Shown here: positions 16,225-24,523 of the stretch, one piece after another
Layout of the letters: the number at the start of each line of letters is the position of its first letter
Numbering within the stretch: position 1 is the first letter of the stretch
Assembly (NCBI GenBank): GCA_963921255.3
Contig: CAWUEW020000003.1
Span: 1,550,001 to 1,614,000 of the forward strand
Source: JANSYL01 sp963921255
GTDB taxonomy: Bacteria > Pseudomonadota > Alphaproteobacteria > Rhodobacterales > Rhodobacteraceae
Length of the DNA stretch: 64,000 nucleotides
Direction of reading: 5' to 3'
Program-made: the position numbers and the translations under genes
Notes under the pieces: generated by a model
Told to the model about the DNA's origin: nothing
The model's input: only the letters and a program-made list of their open reading frames with translations
Databases searched by the model: none

Positions 16225-16817
16225 AAATCAACTGGCTTATGGTTCTTCCACTGGTGCTGACGGTGCTGTTTTTCGGCGTCGCCGGGTTCCAGTTGATGAA
16301 CAACCAGAACGCGCTGAACCAAGGCGTCGATACCCAGGCCATCACCTCGGCCCAGGAGGGCCGCAGTGCCCCGGATCTGGATTTGCAGCCCTTGGGGAAC
16401 ACCCCGCTTCTGACCCGCGACGACCTTGTGGGCAACGGCCTCGTGATGGTGAATTTCTGGGCCTCGTGGTGTCCGCCCTGCCGGGCCGAGCATCCTGTGC
16501 TGACCGAACTGGCCGAAGCCGGCACCCCGCTATACGGCATCAATTACCGCGACCGGATCGACCAGGCGATCGGCTTCCTTGACGAACTTGGCAACCCCTA
16601 CGATCGGATCGGGCGCGATGATGTTGCCCGGAACGGCATCGATTGGGGCACGGTCGCAATGCCGGAGACCTTTTTCATCGACAACGAAGGCACCGTGGTT
16701 CTGCATTTCCGCGGTCCGGTCACCCGGCGGGCCCTGGCCGAGCGGATCGCGCCGGCGCTTGCCGCTCTGGGGCACGAGCTTCCCACCCCTGCAGCGACGG
16801 CGGCAGTCGCCAACTGA
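16221..16817 (+). CDS. ccmG: Thiol:disulfide interchange protein CcmG/DsbE
   Basis: A 198-aa periplasmic thioredoxin anchored by an N-terminal helix (about residues 5-25). The active site is FWASWCPPCRAEHP, the usual WCPPC of CcmG, followed by GINYRDR and the cis-proline region AMPETFFID. It reduces apocytochrome c cysteines before heme ligation. The start overlaps the ccmD stop. ccmE, ccmF and ccmH are not in this window, so the pathway must be completed elsewhere. Confidence 0.96.
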   Translation: MKINWLMVLPLVLTVLFFGVAGFQLMNNQNALNQGVDTQAITSAQEGRSAPDLDLQPLGNTPLLTRDDLVGNGLVMVNFWASWCPPCRAEHPVLTELAEAGTPLYGINYRDRIDQAIGFLDELGNPYDRIGRDDVARNGIDWGTVAMPETFFIDNEGTVVLHFRGPVTRRALAERIAPALAALGHELPTPAATAAVAN

Positions 16818-16846
16818 TTGGCGCAACCAAGCCGCCACCCCAAGGG

Positions 16847-17233
16847 TCAATGGCCGGATTCTTCGGACGGCAAAACGCCCGTTGACGGCACACGGCGCCG
16901 CGTATCCATCATGTGAGTGCGATCGTCCTGAAGCGGAACGCAGTAGTTGCGCGTGCCATCGGTGGCGACGCATGTGTCGAACCAGCCGCCAGCCACGACA
17001 TCGTACCACTGGATCGTGTTGCCGCGCGTTCGTTCGGCACGGTTCGCGGGGCGCCAGAACCGGTTGTCCGGACCATTATCGACAAAGACCTCGGTATACC
17101 CTTCGTGGTGCGTTCGCGTGTCTCCACGATTTGGAGTTCTGTCTTCGCCCGGCTCGTCACAGCCAGCCAAAGCCAGGACCAACACAAGACCTGCGAGGAC
17201 AGCCTTCACCGTTTCCTTCGACTTCCACGTCAT
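16847..17233 (-). CDS. Hypothetical lipoprotein with FNR-type promoter
   Basis: A 128-aa predicted lipoprotein. The start at 17233 has GGGGAGGT upstream; a GTG six bases earlier belongs to that site. The N-terminus is basic, then hydrophobic, ending in the lipobox LALAGC with Cys25 as the acylated residue. The mature part is hydrophilic and has two further cysteines in FDTCVATDGTRNYC. I do not recognise the family. An FNR box with a well-placed GATAAT lies upstream, so expression under low oxygen is likely. It is convergent with the ccm operon. Confidence 0.75.
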   Translation of the reverse strand: MTWKSKETVKAVLAGLVLVLALAGCDEPGEDRTPNRGDTRTHHEGYTEVFVDNGPDNRFWRPANRAERTRGNTIQWYDVVAGGWFDTCVATDGTRNYCVPLQDDRTHMMDTRRRVPSTGVLPSEESGH

Positions 17234-17285
17234 ATGCACCTCCCCTTTTCGAGCGACCCACCATCGGGCGCTGACGTTTCACTGA

Positions 17286-17326
17286 ATTATCAATGATTGT
17301 GTCTGTGGGTATTTGACGTAGATCAA
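17286..17326 (-). promoter_or_regulatory. FNR/FnrL-type box with -10 element before the lipoprotein gene
   Basis: Positions 17313-17326 read TTGACGTAGATCAA, matching TTGA-N6-TCAA. On the minus strand GATAAT (17286-17291) has its centre 31 bases downstream of the box centre, right for a class II FNR-activated promoter. The transcript would start near 17279, about 46 bases before the lipoprotein start at 17233. Confidence 0.65.
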
Positions 17327-17405
17327 TAAATTGGCCCGGCGCTCGGGTCGTATCCTCCGGCAAGGACAGGTCAAACGGACGTCACGCCTCTGCGGCGGCC
17401 GCTCG

Positions 17406-17906
17406 TCAGTAAATGTACCGAATTTGGTCGCCCCAGTACCGTTCGATCCGCCGGAGGGAATGGTTCACGCGGTCGATCCCGTCCACACCAAGCACCCCGT
17501 GTTTCTCCAAACCTTCGGCATGTCTCTCGAACAGGACCGCGACTGCGTCGCGCACCGTGCGCCCCTGCTCGGTCAGGCGCACACGGACCGACCGCCGGTC
17601 AATCTCGCACCGTTGGTGATGCATATAACCCATCTCAACCAGTTTCTTGAGATTGTAGGAGACATTGGAGCCTTGGTAGTATCCGCGGCTTTTCAGTTCT
17701 CCGGCGGTCACTTCATGGTCGCCAATGTTGAACAGCAAAAGCGCCTGCACCGCGTTCATGTCAATCAGGCCAAGCCGCTCAAATTCGTCCTTGATCACGT
17801 CAAGCAGCAGACGATGCAAGCGCTCCACCATCGACAAGGTGTCCAGATACCCACCCAAAAAACCGGATCGAACGGGCGGCGCGAGGGGCGCGTGCATACT
17901 CATCAT
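17406..17906 (-). CDS. MarR-family winged-helix regulator (LdtR-like)
   Basis: A 166-aa MarR-type regulator. The core reads MNAVQALLLFNIGDHEVTAG, then a recognition region with RGYYQGSNVSYNLKKL and a wing RCEIDRRSVRVRLT. This strongly resembles the LdtR group of alphaproteobacteria, which in other species controls L,D-transpeptidase and osmotic-stress genes. The start is uncertain: ATG at 17906 or 17903 after GGAGACC, or GTG at 17936 after GGGAG. It is transcribed alone, away from the FNR box. Confidence 0.88.
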   Translation of the reverse strand: MMSMHAPLAPPVRSGFLGGYLDTLSMVERLHRLLLDVIKDEFERLGLIDMNAVQALLLFNIGDHEVTAGELKSRGYYQGSNVSYNLKKLVEMGYMHHQRCEIDRRSVRVRLTEQGRTVRDAVAVLFERHAEGLEKHGVLGVDGIDRVNHSLRRIERYWGDQIRYIY

Positions 17907-17985
17907 GGTCTCCGCAACATCTGCTGTTGCGGGCACTTTCTCCCAGATTCGGAAAAAATGGGTTAAAGGCAGATCGCCCTGCGCA

Positions 17986-18252
17986 TCAGCGCGGGATCGG
18001 GTCGAAATCCGCCGCCAACTGGCTCAGGAACGGGGCCAAAGCTGCAGGCGCGGGTTGCTGACCGGACACCCATTGGTACAGGTCCTGATCCGCTTCGGCC
18101 AATACGGCTTCGAACTGGTCCAGCGTCGCATCATCGGCCGCGGCCAGATGCGCATCGGCCCATCCACCAAGGATCAGATCCATTTCCTTGATCCCACGAT
18201 GCCAGGCCCGCATCCGCAGACGTTTGATCCGAATATCCCGCGCCTCTTCCAT
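17986..18252 (-). CDS. sdhE: Succinate dehydrogenase assembly factor SdhE
   Basis: An 88-aa helical protein with the signature RGIKEMDLILGGW, the RGxxE motif of SdhE/SDHAF2, which helps attach FAD covalently to the succinate dehydrogenase flavoprotein. Length is typical. The ATG at 18252 is preceded by GGAGTAGAACCC and lies five bases after the XRE gene stop, so the two are co-transcribed. The sdh genes themselves are not in this window. Confidence 0.92.
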   Translation of the reverse strand: MEEARDIRIKRLRMRAWHRGIKEMDLILGGWADAHLAAADDATLDQFEAVLAEADQDLYQWVSGQQPAPAALAPFLSQLAADFDPIPR

Positions 18253-18257
18253 GGGTT

Positions 18258-18668
18258 CTACTCCGCGCTCGACAGAACAAGACGCAGGCGCTTTTCAAGC
18301 CGCGCCATCCGCTCTGCGATCCCGGATTGCTCGACTTTCAGGGTCCGCAACTCTGACAGGAGCGCCGCGAGGTCGTCGGACATGTTCGGCTCGGTGTCCG
18401 GACCGTCCAGCCCATCCCCATCCCCCGACAACAGCCACATGATCGAAACGCCAAGCAGGCCTGCCAACATCTGGAGTTTGTTGGCGCGCGGCTCGGATTG
18501 ATCGTTTTCCCACGCACGGATCGTCTTGACCTTTACGCCAAGGCGTTTGGCAAGTTCGGTTTGGCTGAGGCCCGAAGCTTCGCGTGCACCGGTCATCCGG
18601 TCACCGAAGGTCGTCGTGTCGGAAGCGAACCAGGTCGGGCCTTCTTCGTATTCTTCAGCGGTCATCAT
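18258..18668 (-). CDS. XRE-family helix-turn-helix regulator
   Basis: A 136-aa DNA-binding protein. The HTH covers about residues 26-80: GLSQTELAKRLGVKVKTIRA is the helix pair, followed by AWENDQSEPR and a GVSIMWLLSG end typical of Cro/C1-type domains. The C-terminal 45 residues are a charged helix, likely a coiled coil for dimerisation. ATG codons at 18668 and 18665 are both possible after TGAGGA. It is coupled to sdhE. The target is unknown. Confidence 0.88.
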   Translation of the reverse strand: MMTAEEYEEGPTWFASDTTTFGDRMTGAREASGLSQTELAKRLGVKVKTIRAWENDQSEPRANKLQMLAGLLGVSIMWLLSGDGDGLDGPDTEPNMSDDLAALLSELRTLKVEQSGIAERMARLEKRLRLVLSSAE

Positions 18669-18783
18669 CGTCCTCAATCCTCAGATCGGCTTGATTGCTG
18701 CGCGGGCGCACCCTAAGCATGGGCCGTCCTGCAATACAACCGGGCCCCAAGACGCAGGGGCCTGCCCAATCCGGAGCGACCCG

Positions 18784-19986
18784 ATGCCGTTTCTTTCCGA
18801 CACTTTGGCCCGCGTGAAGCCTTCGCCCACGATCGCCGTTTCGAACCTGGCTGCGGAGTTGAAGGCCGCGGGCAAGGATGTGATCGGTCTCGGCGCGGGT
18901 GAACCCGACTTCGACACACCTGACAACATCAAGGATGCGGCCAAAGCTGCGATCGACGCCGGCAAGACCAAATACACCGCGCCCGACGGCATTCCCGAGC
19001 TGAAGCAGGCGATTTGCGCCAAATTCAAGCGCGACAATGGACTGGACTACACGCCGGCCCAGGTTTCGGTCGGAACCGGCGGCAAGCAGATCCTGTACAA
19101 TGCGCTGATGGCGACGCTGAACCCCGGTGACGAGGTGGTCATTCCGGCGCCTTACTGGGTCAGCTATCCCGATATGGTTCTTCTGGCCGGCGGCGAGCCG
19201 GTGATTGCCGAAGCGCAAGCTCAAACCGCCTATAAACTGACGCCCGAACAGCTTGAGGCTGCGATCACGCCCAAGACCAAGTGGTTCATCTTCAACTCGC
19301 CCTCGAACCCCACCGGTGCGGGTTATACCGCCGAGGAACTCAAGGGGCTGACGGACGTTCTGATGCGGCACCCGCATGTCTGGGTGATGACCGACGATAT
19401 GTATGAACACCTCGTCTACGGCGATTTCGAATTTGCCACGCCCGCACAAGTGGAACCGGGGCTTTATGACCGGACCCTGACCTGCAACGGCGTGTCCAAG
19501 GCCTACGCCATGACAGGCTGGCGGATCGGTTATGCCGCCGGGCCCGAAGACTTGATTAAGGCAATGCGCAAGATCCAGTCGCAGTCGACGTCGAACCCCT
19601 CGTCGATCAGCCAGTGGGCCGCCGTGGAAGCCTTGAACGGTACTCAGGATTACATCCCCGAGAACAACAAGATCTTCAAACGCCGCCGCGACATGGTTGT
19701 CGAGATGCTGAATGCCGCGGACGGCATCGACTGCCCGGTGCCGGAAGGCGCGTTCTACGTCTACCCGTCGATCAATGGCTGCATGGGCAAAACCACGCCC
19801 GGCGGTGTGAAAATCGACAGCGACGAGACGTTCGCAAAAGCCCTGCTTGAGGAAAAAGGTGTCGCGGTCGTCTTTGGTGGGGCCTTCGGCCTGAGCCCGG
19901 CGTTCCGGGTCAGCTATGCGACGTCGGACGAAAATCTCAAGGAAGCCTGCACACGGATTCAGGATTTCTGTGCCGCGCTGAGTTAA
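18784..19986 (+). CDS. Aspartate aminotransferase (class I PLP enzyme)
   Basis: A 400-aa subgroup I-gamma/beta aminotransferase converting aspartate and 2-oxoglutarate to oxaloacetate and glutamate. The PLP lysine is Lys239 in CNGVSKAYAMTGWRIGY; NSPSNPTG (about residue 171) and the C-terminal arginine in SPAFRVSYAT are also present. The start at 18784 follows GGAGCGACCCG; an ORF extending to 18526 is antisense to the XRE gene. It is transcribed alone and divergent from the XRE regulator. Related alphaproteobacterial enzymes can also use prephenate, which I cannot exclude. Confidence 0.95.
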   Translation: MPFLSDTLARVKPSPTIAVSNLAAELKAAGKDVIGLGAGEPDFDTPDNIKDAAKAAIDAGKTKYTAPDGIPELKQAICAKFKRDNGLDYTPAQVSVGTGGKQILYNALMATLNPGDEVVIPAPYWVSYPDMVLLAGGEPVIAEAQAQTAYKLTPEQLEAAITPKTKWFIFNSPSNPTGAGYTAEELKGLTDVLMRHPHVWVMTDDMYEHLVYGDFEFATPAQVEPGLYDRTLTCNGVSKAYAMTGWRIGYAAGPEDLIKAMRKIQSQSTSNPSSISQWAAVEALNGTQDYIPENNKIFKRRRDMVVEMLNAADGIDCPVPEGAFYVYPSINGCMGKTTPGGVKIDSDETFAKALLEEKGVAVVFGGAFGLSPAFRVSYATSDENLKEACTRIQDFCAALS

Positions 19987-20097
19987 CGATGAATTGACGT
20001 TCGCGTGTCGCCGGCACGCGGACGTCCGCCCCACCTGGGCGGTGGATCGGGCCGCCCGGCCGTGTTGCTGGACTATGTTGTAAGAGTGAGGCTGACC

Positions 20098-20724
20098 ATG
20101 ACCCTGCCTTCCGCCTCGTTCTGGGACAAAACGGCCCGGAGATACGCCAAACAGCCCGTCGCGAATCCCGACGCGTACGAGGACACGCTCGCCCGCACGC
20201 GGGCGTATCTGCACCCCACCGATCACGTGCTGGAAATCGGCTGCGGCACAGCGTCTACAGCGATAAACCTTGCGCCGCATGTGGCCACCATCACTGCCAG
20301 CGATTTTTCCGCCGAGATGACGCAGATCGGACAAGAAAAGGTTGCAGCCGCCGGACTGTCCAATGTGACGTGTGTTCAGGGCGTTCCAGGGGACGCGTCC
20401 TTGGGGACCGGACCCTACGACGCGGTCATTGCCATGAACCTCCTGCACCTTCTGCCGGATCGTGCCGGTGATATTCAGCGGGTTGCCGACATCCTCAAGC
20501 CCGGCGGACACTTCATCTCCAAAACCGGGTGTCTGGGCGACGGCGCATGGTATCTTTGGCCGGTGATCAAGGGGATGCAGCTGTTCGGCAAGGCGCCATT
20601 TGTTGCTTTTGTCCTCAAATCCACCCTGCGATCCGAGATGGAAGCGGCGGGCTTCGACATCCTTGACACACATGATTACCCGGGCATGCCAGGCACCCAT
20701 TTCCTCGTGGCCCAAAAACGCTGA
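20098..20724 (+). CDS. Class I SAM-dependent methyltransferase
   Basis: A 208-aa protein with a Rossmann methyltransferase core. Motif I is VLEIGCGTAST (about residues 42-52), followed by an acidic strand in ITASDFSAEM and motif IV-V regions YDAVIAMNLLHLL and LKPGGHFISK. The start at 20098 has GAGG six bases upstream. Its substrate is unknown; the C-terminal part (LWPVIKGMQLFGKAPFVAF) is hydrophobic and may bind a lipid-like or quinone substrate, but that is a guess. It follows the aminotransferase and precedes a conserved hypothetical gene. Confidence 0.9.
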   Translation: MTLPSASFWDKTARRYAKQPVANPDAYEDTLARTRAYLHPTDHVLEIGCGTASTAINLAPHVATITASDFSAEMTQIGQEKVAAAGLSNVTCVQGVPGDASLGTGPYDAVIAMNLLHLLPDRAGDIQRVADILKPGGHFISKTGCLGDGAWYLWPVIKGMQLFGKAPFVAFVLKSTLRSEMEAAGFDILDTHDYPGMPGTHFLVAQKR

Positions 20725-20795
20725 ACGGCCTTTGACAGCGCCCCCGGCGCCCCATAGGCTTTGCCTCAAAACACGTGCGGAGACATCGGGCGCTC

Positions 20796-21230
20796 ATGAC
20801 CGAACTGCCAGAATACTATTTCCGGATCCGCGAAAATGGCGCCGCCGTCTTTCGGGTGTCGACGGACAACCGTCAGCGCCGGATCGAAATGGATGAAATT
20901 GCCGTCGTGAACGTGCGAAATGGCAATGTGAAACCCCATGGCGACTACACGCTGACGGCGGAAGACAAGACCGTGATCGGGGATTGGCTGGCGGATCGCC
21001 GCGCGGTGTTGGCCGATCGCGATATCGACGACATCCATCGCGCTGTCGACTATCTGAACCTGACAACACATTGGGCCCAGAGCCGGGCCTCGGACGAGGA
21101 TCTGGAGGAGGTCACCGACCGTCTCTTGCTGGCCATGCATGATTTGCGCAGCGTCCTGGTGCGCAAGAAGGCCGACCGACTGATCGCTGCTTCAGAGGCC
21201 GCGGCGGAGGCCAAGTCCGACGCCGGCTGA
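20796..21230 (+). CDS. Conserved hypothetical protein (144 aa)
   Basis: A 144-aa soluble protein starting MTELPEYYFRIRENGAAVFR. The N-terminal part looks like a beta-rich fold (RVSTDNRQRRIEMDEIAVVN), the C-terminal part is helical and ends basic. No cysteine, signal peptide or membrane segment is seen. I recognise it only as the sort of protein conserved in Rhodobacteraceae genomes and cannot assign a function. The gene is convergent with the DUF6314 gene, 11 bases apart. Confidence 0.75.
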   Translation: MTELPEYYFRIRENGAAVFRVSTDNRQRRIEMDEIAVVNVRNGNVKPHGDYTLTAEDKTVIGDWLADRRAVLADRDIDDIHRAVDYLNLTTHWAQSRASDEDLEEVTDRLLLAMHDLRSVLVRKKADRLIAASEAAAEAKSDAG

Positions 21231-21241
21231 CCCTGATCGGG

Positions 21242-21649
21242 TCAGAACCGCTGAAACACGCTGTCGATGATGGCGTCTTTTCGGGGTCCCGTGACATGCC
21301 AGACCTGCCGCCACGTCGGCCAATCCCCAAAGTCGTAGCGCACATCGTAAGTATCAGGCGGGCAAAGGTGCCGATCTTCTCGCGCGCCGTGGCGCAATTC
21401 GTGAAACGGGCGGCCATCCTCGAAGAACACGGCGATCCCCTCGGATGTTGCGCGCCACAGGTAAACCCGGCTCGCCTGCATCTCGGGCGCGTCGCCGTAG
21501 CGGAGGACACCCTGCTCTTCCTGCCGTAGCCCCGCACCATCCGGGCGCCAAGTGACTTCGCCGTCAAGGTGCCCGACGATCGCTGCACGTCGATCATCAA
21601 TCCGGCGCTCCAAGCGCCAACGACCTTCAAGATCAGCCAGTTGGATCAT
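21242..21649 (-). CDS. DUF6314 family protein
   Basis: A 135-aa beta-rich protein. It has the conserved opening LEGRWRLERRIDD, the central FFEDGRPFHEL, and the closing block HLCPPDTYDVRYDFGDW then WHVTGPRKDAIIDS that mark DUF6314, a family without a known function. Its size and fold pattern suggest a lipocalin-like barrel. The ATG at 21649 overlaps the stop of the upstream signal-peptide protein by four bases, so the two are coupled. Confidence 0.82.
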   Translation of the reverse strand: MIQLADLEGRWRLERRIDDRRAAIVGHLDGEVTWRPDGAGLRQEEQGVLRYGDAPEMQASRVYLWRATSEGIAVFFEDGRPFHELRHGAREDRHLCPPDTYDVRYDFGDWPTWRQVWHVTGPRKDAIIDSVFQRF

Positions 21650-21999
21650 TGGGCGAATTGCCCAACGCTGTGGTTTCCCCAGGCATCGCTGAAGCGAACC
21701 TGCACCCCCCCATCATGGGACAGGTCGTAGCAATCCCAGTCATCGCCCGGCGGCCATTGGCTACAGTATTGGCCGTTCATCACCCGCCAATGGCCCCATG
21801 ACGGTTCGCCAAATGTGTAGAGTGTCCGGCCAGACGGACGGAAGGATTGCGTTGCGCCGTCTTCATAGACCAGGTCCTGCGCAGTCAGCAGCGCGACAAT
21901 GGCGTCCGTTTCCGTCACCGCGTCCCACGTCTGTGCACCGGCGGGCATGGCTAAAGCCAGGGTCACACTTGCCGCGATATGTCTCAGATTGCCCGCCAT
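21646..21999 (-). CDS. Hypothetical secreted protein (117 aa)
   Basis: A 117-aa exported protein: signal peptide MAGNLRHIAASVTLALAMPA ending near AGAQ, then a tryptophan-rich domain with two cysteines in NGQYCSQWPPGDDWDC and a YTFGEPSWGHWRV segment. This looks like a compact beta domain with a disulfide. GGGAGAG precedes the ATG at 21999; longer forms to 22734 lie antisense to purB. It is coupled to the DUF6314 gene downstream. Confidence 0.75.
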   Translation of the reverse strand: MAGNLRHIAASVTLALAMPAGAQTWDAVTETDAIVALLTAQDLVYEDGATQSFRPSGRTLYTFGEPSWGHWRVMNGQYCSQWPPGDDWDCYDLSHDGGVQVRFSDAWGNHSVGQFAQ

Positions 22000-22068
22000 T
22001 GCTTGCCGCTCTCCCTGCCTCTGCCTATGAGAGCGCCAGACGTGCCACAAACGCAAGGCCCCTGCCCT

Positions 22069-23376
22069 ATGATCCCTCGCTATTCCCGCCCCGACATGGT
22101 TGCCCTTTGGGAACCCGCCACGAAATTTCGCATCTGGTACGAGATCGAGGCGCATGCCTGTGACGCCCAAGCGGCATTGGGTGTGATCCCCAAGGAAAAT
22201 GCCGAAGCCGTCTGGAAGGCCAAGGACGTCGAATTCGACGTGGCGCGGATTGACGAAATTGAAGCCGTCACGAAACACGATGTGATCGCGTTCTTGACCC
22301 ATCTGGCCGAAATCATCGGCAATGAAGAAGCGCGTTTCGTGCACCAGGGGATGACCAGTTCGGATGTTCTGGACACGACGTTCAACATTCAACTCGTGCG
22401 GGCAGCCGACATCCTCTTGGCCGACATGGACGCGCTTCTGGCCGCTCTGAAAACCCGCGCCCTTGAACACAAAATGACGGTCCGGATCGGGCGGAGCCAT
22501 GGGATCCACGCCGAGCCTGTCACGATGGGCCTGACCTTTGCACGCTTCTACGCCGAGATGGATCGCAATCGGAATCGCCTGGAAAAGGCGCGCTACGAGA
22601 TCGCGACCGGCGCGATTTCGGGTGCCGTCGGGACGTTTGCCAATATTGATCCAGCCGTGGAAGAACATGTCTGCGCCCAACTGGGCCTGCGCGCCGAACC
22701 GGTCAGCACACAAGTCATCCCGCGCGACCGCCACGCAATGTTCTTCGCAACCCTTGGGGTCATCGCCAGTTCAATCGAAAACATTGCCGTGGAAATCCGG
22801 CACATGCAGCGCACCGAGGTCCTGGAAGCCGAGGAGTTTTTCTCCAAAGGCCAGAAGGGCTCCAGCGCGATGCCGCACAAACGGAACCCGGTCTTGACTG
22901 AAAACCTGACGGGCCTCGCGCGCATGGTGCGCTCTGCCGTGGTACCCGCCATGGAAAACGTGGCCCTTTGGCACGAGCGGGACATCAGTCATTCCTCCGT
23001 CGAACGCATGATCGGGCCAGATGCGACGATCACCTTGGATTTTGCACTCGCCCGCTTGACCGGCGTCATCGAGAAACTGGTGATCTATCCCGACAACATG
23101 ATCGCGAACATGAACAAGTTCCGGGGCCTCGTGCATTCGCAGCGCGTTCTGCTTGCCCTGACCCAAGCGGGCGTCAGCCGCGAGGATGCCTATCGCCTTG
23201 TTCAACGCAATGCGATGAAGGTTTGGGAAGAGGGAAGGGACTTCAAGACCGAGCTTCTGGCGGATGCCGAAGTGACGGCAGCCCTGTCGGAAGCCGAAAT
23301 CGCCGAGAAGTTCGACCTTGGCTATCACACCAAGCATGTCGATACGATCTTTGCCCGGGTATTTGGCGAGAGTTGA
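22069..23376 (+). CDS. purB: Adenylosuccinate lyase
   Basis: A 435-aa fumarase/aspartase superfamily enzyme acting twice in purine synthesis, cleaving SAICAR and adenylosuccinate. The superfamily signature SSAMPHKRNP is intact, and GRSHGIHAEP and QGMTSSDVLDT supply the other active-site segments. The start at 22069 (MIPRYSRPDM) matches bacterial PurB; starts further upstream give a non-conserved tail. It is a single gene without a strong ribosome binding site. The product is the normal length for the short bacterial type. Confidence 0.97.
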   Translation: MIPRYSRPDMVALWEPATKFRIWYEIEAHACDAQAALGVIPKENAEAVWKAKDVEFDVARIDEIEAVTKHDVIAFLTHLAEIIGNEEARFVHQGMTSSDVLDTTFNIQLVRAADILLADMDALLAALKTRALEHKMTVRIGRSHGIHAEPVTMGLTFARFYAEMDRNRNRLEKARYEIATGAISGAVGTFANIDPAVEEHVCAQLGLRAEPVSTQVIPRDRHAMFFATLGVIASSIENIAVEIRHMQRTEVLEAEEFFSKGQKGSSAMPHKRNPVLTENLTGLARMVRSAVVPAMENVALWHERDISHSSVERMIGPDATITLDFALARLTGVIEKLVIYPDNMIANMNKFRGLVHSQRVLLALTQAGVSREDAYRLVQRNAMKVWEEGRDFKTELLADAEVTAALSEAEIAEKFDLGYHTKHVDTIFARVFGES

Positions 23377-23528
23377 GGGGCACGACTCACCACCAGAGCG
23401 GGAGTCGAAAAAAACCCTATTCTTATCCGATGGTTAGAGCAGCCCGTCGCAGTCTTGAGTTTTCACGGCAAGCTGCTACTCTTTCAGGTGCAATTAACCG
23501 ACCGGACCTCGAGGAGGAGACGATCACC

Positions 23529-23693
23529 ATGACGTTCAAGCACTTTGCAGCCGCCTTCGTTCTGATGATGGTACCCACCCTCGCAACAGCAGAATGTGGT
23601 TGGAGCATGGGCCATGAAGCCACGATGACGTGCGCCGATGGCACCACCTGGGACGCACAGAGCGGCACCTGCGTGCCGACCGCGACGAGCTAA
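23529..23693 (+). CDS. Small secreted cysteine-motif protein (54 aa)
   Basis: A 54-aa protein consisting of a signal peptide (MTFKHFAAAFVLMMVPTLAT, cleavage near ATAE) and a 33-residue mature part with three cysteines. The segment MTCADGTTWDAQSGTCV closely resembles CEAGTVWDEDSSTCV in the TPR protein encoded just downstream. GGAGGAGA precedes the start. The motif recalls chitin-binding-like or toxin-like knots, but the mature peptide is too short to assign. A rho-independent terminator follows directly. Confidence 0.8.
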   Translation: MTFKHFAAAFVLMMVPTLATAECGWSMGHEATMTCADGTTWDAQSGTCVPTATS

Positions 23694-23722
23694 ACGCCGC
23701 CGCCAGACCAAACGACGGAATG

Positions 23723-23757
23723 CGCGCGCTTCGGTTAGATCCCGGGCGCGCGTTTTT
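23723..23757 (+). terminator. Rho-independent terminator after the small secreted protein gene
   Basis: CGCGCGC (23723-23729) pairs with GCGCGCG (23746-23752) across a 16-base loop that can fold further, and TTTTT follows at 23753-23757 with more T-rich sequence after it. It lies 30 bases after the stop at 23693. Confidence 0.8.
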
Positions 23758-23841
23758 CGTTTTCGGTTTCGTGATTTGACCGATCGGCACGCCGGACCAC
23801 CTCGTATCCGGACAGGACTTAATCCGAACTGGAGACACCCC

Positions 23842-24393
23842 ATGCCCGCCCCTTTGCGCGTCGCCCCCCTCCTCGCTTTGATCGCTGCCCCGGCATTCGC
23901 CATTGGTGGCTTGGACGACGAGGCCCCCACATCCACCGAAACAACGGAAACCTGCGAAGCCGGCACCGTCTGGGACGAAGACAGCAGCACCTGCGTCGCC
24001 ATTCAGGACAGCAACCTTCAGTTGGATCAGGACCGGTTGATCACCACCGCCCGGGAACTGGCCTATGCCGACCGTCACGACGATGCGATTGCCGTGCTGG
24101 CGCTGTCCGCTCAGCCGAACGACACGATGGTGTTGACCTATCTTGGGTTTTCGCATCGCCGCGCGGGCCGGATGGACCTGGGCCTGTCGTATTATGACCA
24201 AGCGCTCGGGGCCGACCCGGACAACATCCTCGCGCGGGCCTATCTGGGCATGGCGTATATTCAACTGGACCAACCGGAACTTGCTGAAGAGCAACTGGCC
24301 GAGATCCGCGCCCGTGGCGGCGAAGACAGCTGGCCAGACCGCGCTTTGAGCAGTGCAATCAGCGCAGGAAGCACGCGCGGATACGACTATTGA
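23842..24393 (+). CDS. Exported TPR-repeat protein with N-terminal cysteine motif
   Basis: A 183-aa exported protein. The signal peptide ends near AFAIGG; a short segment then carries CEAGTVWDEDSSTCV, the same motif as in the 54-aa secreted protein upstream. The rest forms about three tetratricopeptide repeats (LTYLGFSHRRAGRMDLGLSY, then an ARAYLGMAYIQLDQPELAEE repeat), a protein-binding scaffold. GGAGA precedes the ATG at 23842. The partner is unknown; the shared motif suggests related roles for the two proteins in the periplasm. Confidence 0.82.
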   Translation: MPAPLRVAPLLALIAAPAFAIGGLDDEAPTSTETTETCEAGTVWDEDSSTCVAIQDSNLQLDQDRLITTARELAYADRHDDAIAVLALSAQPNDTMVLTYLGFSHRRAGRMDLGLSYYDQALGADPDNILARAYLGMAYIQLDQPELAEEQLAEIRARGGEDSWPDRALSSAISAGSTRGYDY

Positions 24394-24523
24394 GCCAAAA
24401 CGTCCGCGCATAAGCCGACCAATTTGATCCAAAGCCGAAGCGTTTCGCAGCACGCCCCAACCAAACGTTAACCTCCGATCCCTACCACCCTTTCCACGTG
24501 TGGTGCGATCGGAGGCGCGTGAA

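Noticed and set aside
18655..20769. 704-aa open frame antisense to the aspartate aminotransferase and methyltransferase genes
   Set aside because: It spans two well-supported plus-strand genes and their intergenic space and has no recognisable domain.
24467..24480. TTAACC half-site as a CtrA box for the FliG-like gene
   Set aside because: There is no second TTAA seven bases away; a half-site alone is not enough.
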